DNA from: Leishmania donovani
Lineage: Eukaryota > Euglenozoa > Kinetoplastea > Trypanosomatida > Trypanosomatidae
DNA length: 64,000 nucleotides
Assembly (NCBI RefSeq): GCF_000227135.1
Contig: NC_018253.1
Coordinates: 642,762-706,761 of the forward strand
Direction: 5' to 3'
The notes below the pieces were generated by a model that did not search any database, was not told the DNA's origin, and worked only from the letters and a program-made list of their open reading frames with translations. The translations under genes and the position numbers were made by a program. Positions 17,831-28,000 of the stretch are shown here, one piece after another. Each line of letters starts with the position of its first letter. Position 1 is the stretch's first letter.

Positions 17831-18019
17831 ATGGTTAAAATCTCCACATCAGCAGCAGCACGACCGGTTTTTACTCCTTCTAGTGGGACAGACGCGTCTG
17901 CTCGTCACATGACCACGCCGCACCGCGCCCCTGGCTCCAACGCAGCGCCAGCAGTGCAGAGTTCAGCGGGCCGCTTCACCTCCACATCCGCGAACCCGCG
18001 CGACAACGTCTTCTTCTAG
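17831..18019 (+). CDS. Possible small protein or gene remnant (62 residues)
   Basis: ATG 17831 to TAG 18019, directly downstream of the decayed repeat. The peptide is Ser/Ala/Pro-rich and ends NPRDNVFF. The last 35 codons favour C or G at the third position, as real genes in this window do; the first half does so less. I recognise no family. It may be a small gene, a 3' fragment of a lost gene, or chance. There is no clear polypyrimidine tract immediately upstream, although an AG follows a C-rich stretch near 17737. Confidence 0.25.
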   Translation: MVKISTSAAARPVFTPSSGTDASARHMTTPHRAPGSNAAPAVQSSAGRFTSTSANPRDNVFF

Positions 18020-21000
18020 GCTCTTTCAGTGCACCTGAAAGCAAATAGCGCCTGGCGCCATTGCGGAACGACTTCCACGAAACTGATCGCACCCGCGATG
18101 CTCACCAACGGGTAGCGATGCGTCGGTGCAGCTCCCAGTAGCACAGCAGAAGACAACGCCCCGGGGCAGATGGTGCCCCGGAGAAGGCACCGGCACCTGA
18201 CAGAGGTCTGACTGGACTGCGCAATGCAGCCGCTGTTCCCGCCGCTGCCAGCTCCCACCGCCGCTTCGGAGGCCAACAAACCGACTGTCATAGTATAGAA
18301 TGCGTCGCAGGCCGCAGAGGAAGACCCACAGGCGCATCGCAACAAGCTACGTGCCACCAAAGGACTCGTAGAGTGACCGGAAGTGCAGAGGCAGCAGCAA
18401 CGACGGCGTGGCGCAATGTGGGAGCCGAAAAATGGTGAGATGATCACGTTTGCCGCCTCCACTCGCCAGGTGCTTGGCAGGTGAGGGACTGTGTAAGCGA
18501 GCCGCGCACAAGCATGGAGGAGTTGAGGCGGGAACAGTAGAGAGAGAGGCGCGCACTGCCGGGCTTCTTCTCCCTCCCACACTCCCTCTCCGTGCTTCTG
18601 TGCGCCATACGCGAAAATGTAGCTTTTCTTTGTTCGTTCTTGGCAAGCACCAGTGCGTGCTTACACCTTCTCACTCAGCCGCGAGGACCGCGTGAAGCGG
18701 CGGCAGTCCAGCCGGGGTGTATCCGCACCACCTCTCTCCACCGTGCTCTTCCCCCTTCCTTGTTTTCTTTCTCGTGTGTGTGGTGTGTGTGCTTGTGCTT
18801 CTGTGATAGGGTGTGTGCGACGTTTTCTGCGGTGCTGCACTTGCGCCATCTCCCCCTCGGCTTCTCCGTCTCTCCTCTTCTCATCGTTTCCGCTCGCCAT
18901 ACTCGTCTTCGGGCCGCCATTATTGCGACGGCTTCTCCGTTTCATGTGTCTCTTATATATATATCTGCGTGCTGCCCTACGCGTGAAGGCCGTCTCCTCA
19001 TTCTTCTTTGTGTGCCTTTCAGCTGCCTGCTAACACTCGGCTTCCCCTCCCCCCGCTTCTTCCTCGTTGTTGAATCTCTGCTCTCTGCTCTCTGCTCTCA
19101 CTCGTCCTTTTCGTCGCTCTCCGCATGGGACTTGTACTTTCAAGGGATCATCAAACACAGAACGGAATAGAACTGACATGAGACGGCGAGCTTTTCCATG
19201 TGCTGCTCCAACGACCGCGTGCTGTGGGAGCCACCGAAGAGGCGTGTGCTAAGGTCAAGCGCCTGATGACGCCACGAGTGTGTGCCCGCGCGTGTGCACT
19301 ATGTGATTGTGGATGCTCATGTCGCAGTCACTCCCCTTCCCCTCCTGCGCCCATAACAGTAGCAGCAACAGGTGCTATGCCTGTGCCCCATGTGGCACGT
19401 GATGCACATTTCCTTTCTCTCTTGCGCGTACAGGGTTTTTGGTGGACTGCTCCCTCCCTCCCTCCATCTCACCGCTGTTGTCTTTCTCCACCTCCTGTAA
19501 CCCCTTCCTTTCTTCCCACGCACATGCACACACGTTCGCACACGTGCGTACCTGAACCCTGTCGAATACGTCAGCAGTTCTGTGTGTGCGTTACGCAACC
19601 CCCGCACCCCCACACTCCCACCCCCCTCCCCCCACACACACAAACCCAGCTCTCCCTCACACTCCACCCCACACACGTAAGCGAGCTTTCACAGCAAAGA
19701 ATCAGGCCGAAACCTTTTTTTCCTTCGGCCTCTCTCTCCGTGTATGTGTGAGCCTGTGTGTGTGCGTATATTCGTGCAAGTGTGCGAGTGGGTCAGTATT
19801 GTTGTTGTTGCTGTGCCTTTCAGCTTGTGAGATCGTGCGCGTCTCTTTCTCTGTGTGCGTGTGTGCGAGTGTGGAGCGAAAAAGTGATAGGGTGGCTGCG
19901 TGCTGTGCGCCTCGACCATTGCGGCGTGTGGCTCCCTTCGGTAGTCTTCTTGCCCTTTCCACCACCGCACCCCTCACAGTTACTTGCCCTCCCCTCTTTC
20001 TTCCTTTCCTTTTCCTCTCCTGCTTCACCTCTTGTTGTACTTTCTCGGGGACTGCGCTGCTCTCCTCTCCATTCCGCCACACATTCCACACCGTTCCGTC
20101 GCCCTCTCGACATCCAAACACTCGACGCACGCCTGCTGGGTCTGCGCGTGTTCGCGCTTCCACTGCCAGCGAGGTGCGGATACGCAGAGAGAGAGAACAC
20201 ACAGACGGGTGCGAGGCGGGGGAGCAGCGGCGAAGGAGAGCGCTATCGCCGCTCACAGAAGGGCACGCAAGACAAGCTCACATCTGCCACACACGAGCGC
20301 GTTTTGTAGTTTGGCTTGTTTCGTGTTGGTTGCTTTTTTTGTTTCTTTCTGTCTGTGTTGTTCGCTGGCCTCCTGTGTGTTCGTCTGGTTCTCTTGCCTC
20401 GGAGGCCTCTCTCCTTTTCTCAGTCCGTCTGTATCTCGCAGTCTCTACAGCGTGCGGTGGGGCAAGCGGGTTGTGCTGCAGCCCTCCTTCGGACTTTTCC
20501 TCTTTTTCTCTCTCAACACAAAGTCACGCTGCAGCCACGTGTGTGCCTGTGCGTGCGCTTACACTGGCAGCTGGCGCCTCTCACTCTTGTTGCCGCGCCT
20601 GTGAACGGTGTGTCTCGTCTGGCGCTCTCTGTTCTCCTTCCCTGTGATCTCCCTGTCGTCTCTCCTTCCGAGCATCGTCGTCGCGTGACTTGCGCGCCGT
20701 GCGTGCGCAGCTGGCTCTCTTTTTTTTGTTCGTATTCTGGGTGTTCTCGGCGTAGACGCGAACAAGAAGACAAAACGAGGGAAGAAGCGCGCGCTCTCTG
20801 TGTGTGTTCATCTTCTTTTCGGCTCCTGCTGCTGTATCGGTTGACACTTCACGCGGCCTCATTTAACGGTTCTCCCCTTCCCTCGCTACTTCAACTCCCT
20901 CCTTCCTTCACTCCGCATAATCATCTTGTCTTCGACTGCTGGTTGCCCTCCTCTCGTGCGTGCGTGTGTGCCTCTCTCTGTTTCTGTTCCTACAAGGACT

Positions 21001-22065
21001 GGTTTCGTCTTTCTTCCTTTCCAGGCTATCGCTGTGCCTATCACCCCCCACACCCTCCTCGTCCCTCTTCTCTCTCGTGCTGCGTGTATATCTTTGCGTG
21101 CTGTCGCCCTTGTGCACTTGACGTATCTCTCTCTGCCTGTGCATCTGTTTCTGTTTCGTTCTCTAGAGTCGGTTGTGTGTGTGTGTGTGTCTCCTTACGG
21201 GCCCTGCTTCCGTTTTCGCTTCTCTTGCTGTCCCCCCTCCTCTCCATCCTCTCCTTCCCCTTGCTTCTTTACCGAGAGCCGCACAACGAATTCTCTCCAA
21301 CACACACACACACACACACACACACGCCGCTCTCTCTTTGTATATCCATATTGGTGTTTATGCTTGTGGGCATCTCGCGGCGTCCGATTTTGAACGTGCC
21401 AAGCTCTCTATCGCTTGCATCACCTACTGCCGTGGCGGCGCCGTCCATCACACACGCGTCTTTTTGGCGACGAGGACGACTGCTGCTGCTTCTCGCCTCC
21501 TTCCCTCTCCCCTCTCTCTCGGTTATCTGTTTTCTTCGCCTGTTGCGAGAGCTTCCCGCCTCTCCCTCCCTTTTTCGTGCGCTGTAGTGGCCGCCCGCCC
21601 TCCCTCTCCCCTCTCTGTTGTTCGGTGGCTCTCTTTCTCTGCATCTGGACATCTCTTTCGGTTCAGCTGGCTCGCTCACAACCAAAGACACACACACAAG
21701 CACACACGCGCACATCCTCCCCTTCCCTCCTTTTTTTTTTCGCGCATCTCTCGAGAGCTGCTCTTTCTTTTCGTCCCCCTCTGTGTTGGAGACTCTCTCA
21801 CCTGTGAGCCGCGTGGCGAGTCGTCGTCGCTGATACGCCTGCTCCCCTCTCTCCTGTGCCGCTTTATGGGTCTTCGCTCGTCCTCAGGTTTCTCTCTAGT
21901 TGTGTGTACCACTCAGAAAGACGAACGGCCCTCTCCACCTCCTCGACTCCGCAGAACAGTGCTCCAACAGACAGCTGATAGGAGGCCTCGGGGGAGAGAA
22001 CAACTCCGTCCACGGTGCTCCTTTTCTATTACTAGATATCTGTAGCGTCGGACGCAGAGACAATA

Positions 22066-25000
22066 ATGGAGGGCTCGAGCAACAGCCTTGGCTCTGGTGG
22101 CGGTCTCGCGACGGCTGTGGCCAAGCCTGGCATGCGACATGGCGCTAGCAGCAAGGCCAAGTCTCTCACTTCAATGCCAGCTCGCAGTGGCACCGGTGCG
22201 GGGGCAGCAGAGGCTTCTCTAGGTGATACAGCAGATCCCATTAGTATACACCACCTACCTCCTCCGCCGCCTTCCCAGCTGACGACCTCTGGCGCTGACG
22301 CCGAGGCCCCACACGTGGTCTTGGGCGGCCGGGGTCCTGCTGGTGGTAGCACGGTGACATCCTTCGCCACTCCCGTGGCCAGCGATGGGCCTGTGGCGGT
22401 GCGTAGTGGCATGTATCCCTCCTCACGGCGTCAGGGAGGGGCGGCGGCGTCAGTCGGCGCTCGTTCGATGCTGCCTAGGGCAGGTGCGAGCAGCGCAGCT
22501 ATGCCGGCCGCGTACTGTGGAGGAGAGGACGCCAACGGTGAGTCGTCGGCACCCAACACGGGCTACTACTACAGCAGGTACTACGGTAGCGACCAAGCGA
22601 GCTACTACAGCTCAAGCACCTACGGCTACTACAATAACCAAGGCGAGTACCCAGGAGGTGGTGGCGGCAGCAGCGGCTCGACGAACATGCCCTACGGATC
22701 TACCTCTGGCCCCATGGCAGGTAGCACCAGCAGCGGCGCAGGGGCGAGTGACGGCCAATCAGTGCCCGTGTACTCTTTTCCCTACCAACCGTCATCGTCC
22801 GCGACGGCGAATCCACAGCAACACCCGAACCAGCCCCCTGCCCAATACCAGCAGTCACAGCGACAGCAGCCACCGCAGCCACCGCAGCCGCCGCCGCCGC
22901 CGCCACAACAGCAGCAGTCTCAGCATTCACCGCAGCACCAGTCGCCCTACAGCCCACAGATGCCAGCCACGGAGCAGGGTAGCAGTGCCTATCAGAGCTA
23001 TTATCAGCAGACCTACCAGCCACCGCAGCAGCCGCGGCCGCAGCAGCTCCCAATCACAGCCTCCACCTCTCAAAGCTTAGGCGGGGAGAGTCAGTACTAC
23101 GGCTACTACTACAGAAGCGGCTCTGACCCGCGTCGCGGCCACGCCCGCACGGCGAGCGGCGGCAGCGGGGCGCACTACTACAACTCGCAACAACAGCAGC
23201 AGCAACACGGATACCCGCCGTCATCATCCGGCGAGGGGGAGGCACTCTGCAATCAGGGCAGCAATATGCAGAGCAGCAGTCAAGGGGGCGCCACAGAGGG
23301 CTACTACCAGCAATATGCTCAATGCCCAGCATACTCATTTCAGGGCTCTCCGCCTTCTGCACAGCAGCAGCATTCCTCCTACATGGGTGGGGAGGGCCAA
23401 AGCTCCTCCGTCTCCGCGTCATACGGCCTCGCCGTGCATGCCGCGAGCAGGGGCAGCCAGCCTTGCAGCACCACTACTAGCGCTTACGGTGGCGAGAGCG
23501 ATGCCACACAGGGTACCTCGGCGGCGCGCTACGCCGGTGGCGCGTATGGCCAGCCAGATAACGCAGGCAGCAACATGAACGGGTCCGAAGGTGGCGGCGT
23601 TGGCGGGCGTGGTTATGGTTCTAGCACTGCAGCAGCAGCTGCGGGTAATGGCGGCGCTGGTGCCGGCGGCGGTAGTGCAAGTGGAGGCTACTACGGCGTC
23701 GCCTACTCCAGCGGCTATAGCGCACCAGCGCCGCATGCATCTCGCGCACGAGGTGTGCCGTATAGAGACGCCGGCGGTGACACCGGCGGCATGCCGCTCG
23801 GCCCCGCCAGTGGCAAGAGCGGCCAGGCAGCGGCCAGTGGCAGTTACCTATCTCCACAGCAAGGGAGCGGGGCTGAGGTTGAGGATGGCGGCCAGTCGTA
23901 TCACGGCTACGCGGCGAACGGATACCGCGACTACTACGCGGCTGCGAATCAGATCGGCAGCAGCGGGATCAGTCCTGGGTACGGTTACCCGGCAGGCCAA
24001 GCCTCGCCACAGCAGCAAACCATCGCCTATCATGCCTCCTATGCCTGCGGAGAGGCGCAGCCGGGCTCATCCGCCGCTGCATCGCCGCCGGTCACTGAAA
24101 ACCACCAACGCGGCAGCGGAGGCCCACCTCAGCCGCCGCCGCAGCAGTACCAACGGGGTGGCAGCTTCTACGCGACTGATCCTCGCTTTGGCGGTGGGGG
24201 TGATAGCAATGGTGGCAGCTACGACGCTCACGGCTACACCCCTCATCATCCGCAGCAGCAACAGCAGCAGGGATACCACCGTGGTTACAGCGGCTCCTCG
24301 CATCCGCAGTACCGGGCTGACGCAAGGCCGGGCGGAGCATCGATGCCCGTCAGCCGCACCTCTCAGTACGTGTCGCAGCCACCTGAGACGGCGCCGCGGC
24401 GGTACAATGTTGCGGAGGAGCAAGGCAAGAAGGACAGGGCAGAGGAGCTTGCCAGGACGCAGGCTTCGGACGACATGGTGCCGATGTCGTTGGTGAGGAG
24501 CGGGGGTCACAGCAGGAGCAACAGCAGCGGCAACGGTCGCGGCGACGGCGGCGTTGGCAGTGTGGCCCCCGCGCCATCCCGCAAGAGAGGGAAAAAGGGA
24601 GGGAACAGCGGCACCGATCGTGTGCAGTCTGCTGCACAAACTGAGGGGGCACCTGAAGCAGCGGAGAAGGATGGGAAGCATGGGACGTGCGGCCAACGCA
24701 GTGCTGAGGTCAGCACTCAAGTCGCGCCTGCGTCCGCGAAGAGTGCGGAGTACAAGCGGCAGGCCTCGTCTCAGCAGGCGGACGCGCCGATCCCGGAGCA
24801 AACATTGCGTACACGCGAGCCACTCGTCTCACTAGAGTTGCCACCCTCCTCGCTGAACGCGCCACATCCCCAGCAACCGCCACCGCAGAATGCGGGTGAG
24901 GACAGCACTACCGACAGGAGCGACAGAGTGCCGAAGGACGCGGCCCGTTCGCAGCAGACGAGTGATCGCTGCATGCCTCCCAAGGGTAGCGTGACTGCAG

Positions 25001-28000
25001 CGGCGCACGACAGCGGTGAGTCTTCGCTAAGCGGAGCGGAGGACAACGCTGATGAAGAGGCTGAAGCTGACTACGCCACCGAGACTTTCATGAACAGCAA
25101 GCGTGATACGGCCACATCAGCCATGACTGCGATTCCAGTTGGCCGCCAAGGTGCCGGCTCCACTGGCAGCGGGAGTCGCAGCCAGCCGCAGCACCGCAGC
25201 AGCAGCACCGAGCGCAGTGCTGCGCACGCGAGCTCTGTATCACATGGCAGCGGCAGCGGCAGTGGTGCGCAGAGCTTCCTGCGGCCCTCTCCGCTGACGC
25301 AGTGTCTCGGCACGCCATTCCACACATACATCTGCGGCGCCATTGTAGAGCAGGCGGCGCAGCTGCAGACAAACGCATGTTCGTCTTCAGCCACCGGTGG
25401 CGGGACCGGAATCGCCGCTGGCAGTACAGGTACCCCGCCCGCGTCCCTCTCGACGGCCGCACTCGCAGTGAGGCCGGCCATGTACGCCCCTGTCCAGCGT
25501 CTGCTGTCGCGCGAGATGTCGCGTGGGGCGTGCAGCGCGACTGAGGAAAGAGACCGCGGACTAGCGCAGCCGTCCATGGTCAGCGGTGACGTCGATGCCG
25601 AGGGCGCCCGCGCGTGCAGCGAGGAGGACGAGGGGTACGCCCACGGCGGAGCGGAGGAGGCAGAGGCGGCGGGCGAGGGCAGCAAAGATGACGATGCCGA
25701 GGGCGGCCTCGAAAGCGTGCGCGACCTCGGTGGTATGAAGCCCGCCACGAAGCCGCTCACAGCCGACGCGCTGGCGGCTGCGCGTGATGCATCCAACACG
25801 ACGACTCCCCCACCTCGTCCCGGCACCACACTCACAGACAGCTCTCTCCGCTCGATCGGTGGCCGGCCCCACCACCTGCACCTGCTCGCCCACCACCACA
25901 GCCACCACATGCGACGATCGACTCCCGCCTCAGGCGTGTCATCGCCCTCGGTGCCGATACAGCACCACTGTCACGCCTATCATGGCACCTCGCCTTTTCT
26001 GCAACCAGCCTCGCTGGCTTCCAGTTGTACCGCGTTTCTCTCGGCAGGTGGCGGCGCAGCCGCGAACAAATACGTTCAGTCTCCGGAAAGCGGCTCGAGC
26101 GCAGCGCTGCCGCCGCGGCTTCCCAGCGGAGGTGGGGGCAGCACACCGCACCTGCACCGAGCTGGCGGCGGGTCGCGTGAGGGCAGCGGCGCCGCTGCGA
26201 CCATGCAGCAGCCGCCTTCTATGGTTTCCTACCCCCACCGCTACCCCAATCAGCCCTCGTTTGATCTAGACGGTGGCCGCTGTGCCGTCGTGATGGAGGG
26301 GGCATCAGGAGACGCGGAGGACCACTTGCAGTACTGCTACCAAGGAAACAACACTCGTGCCTGCAACACCACGAAACTGTCTCTCCGCCAACAGCAGCAG
26401 CAGAGTACAGGGGCTGAGGCCGCCATCAGCGGCCGTCGTGCCGGCCCCGGCGTCACCTCGCTGACGTCCTCGCCCGCCACCGTGGTGTGCGGCTCCACGT
26501 TTCTCAATACACCCAGCCAAAGCAGCCTCCTCCTCTCGAACGGTGCAACGGCACGGCCGGGGTCTGCGACGCCGTCGCCGACCATACAGCAGCACCAGCA
26601 CCAACGGATCGCCAACAGTGGCGGCGCCAGTCGTTTCGCGACGAGCCCAGACGGTGGTGGCCAGCAAGGCAGCATGAATGGACCAGCGAACAACATTAGC
26701 AGCACCGGCGGCAGCAGCCATCGCGTTGGTTCTCCCGCGCACAACCGCTACACCAGTCCCACGCACACGAATGGTCACCACGCCGGCGGCAGCCAAATCA
26801 ACTTGCAAGCAGGCGGGCGCTACCCGATGCCGGCGACGCGTCCGCCCTACATCTACGAGCACCATGTGGGGCAGGAGCTACTTCTGGAGGAATTTCACGC
26901 CGCAATGCGCTTCAACGCCGCGTCTTTTGGCAATATTGCGTGCCTCGTGGACGCTTTCTCCCCGCAGGTGCCGGTGGCAAGCGATCTCGAGTTCCCTTGC
27001 AACGAGGACCACTGCCAGCTTATCTGCACCCGCGGCAGCAGAGGGCTCTCTTCGTCGCCTGGCGGCGGCAGCAGTCAGCACGGTTCCGCGCAGGGCAGTC
27101 GCAGCAGCCGTGGCGGTACATTTCTCGCCCTCCAGAGCGAAGACGCGCGCGCCACAGGCGGAGCAGGACACAACAGCACGGGCGGCGGCGGTGGCGGCCA
27201 GGAAGGGCCAGCGCTGCCGACACTGCGTCCGGCGCAAGCAGATCGGACGCACTACTGGGACTTTTCCGGCCCCTCCTACTGTGAGCCGGTCATGACGCTC
27301 AAGTCCATCTGGCAGAGTTTCGATAGCCCGTTCGGCTGCGTCGTGAACCTCGCCGAGCCTATCTACCCGGCGCCGATGCGACCTGCTGAGGGCGAGCTGG
27401 TGTATACACCGCTTCTGAGCGGCTTTCGCATTCGCTTCCACCCAGCCTCACCGGCGTACAAGCGTCTCACCGCGCTGCGCGAGGTTCGCCGCCAGCGGCG
27501 TCGGGAGGAGGCTGCGGCCAGTGAGAGCGTCGGTGTGTCAGCGGAAGATGAGCATGCCACCACTGGCGTGGAAGGGGTGGCCCGTGGCGGCGGCAGCAGT
27601 CATACAGCAGGCTCCTACGCGGAGGAGGATGGCGTACTCACGTGGAGCGCCACCGACCGGCCTAACAATCGGAACATTATCGTGGAGCAGATCGTGGAGC
27701 TGGCGAAGTGCGACGAGAGCTACGCAGAGCTGCTGACCGCCACTACGGCAGATGTTGACCACCAGTCGTGGGTGGCGCTCATGTGGCAGCCTGTGTTCTG
27801 TGGCGGCCATTCCTCGAAGCACAGCTGCGGCACCTTCCTCGCCTACTACCTCCTTCGAGCACCGCGGCACCTGTTCGTCCCGTTCGCGGATAAGAGTGAA
27901 GGCGCAGCGATGAACAGCTCGTGGAACAGCCCCGTCTTTCGCGGCGACCGTGCTGCGCTCTCCTTTGACCTCTGGAGCCTGCAGAGGCACTACCATGTCG

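Larger units (their letters stand above)
16660..22065. other. 5.4-kb spacer, C/T-rich in its right half
   Basis: Contains a decayed repeat copy (about 17440-17655) and a doubtful small ORF (17831-18019). From about 18700 to 22030 there is an unusually long, strongly C/T-biased stretch with T runs (for example near 20334 and 21730) and an (AC)n run at about 21300-21325. Many open frames appear on both strands because C/T-rich DNA has few stop codons; they encode only Ser/Leu/Pro/Cys-rich low-complexity strings and were rejected. AG at 22034-22035, after a short T/C-rich stretch, is a plausible acceptor for the next gene. Confidence 0.6.

Noticed and set aside
18016..18582. 188-codon minus-strand open frame
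   Set aside because: All supported genes are on the + strand; no coding-like composition or recognisable motif.
19586..21587. Long overlapping open frames in the C/T-rich stretch
   Set aside because: C/T-rich DNA lacks stop codons; the peptides are Ser/Leu/Cys/Pro-rich in every frame and have no domain features.
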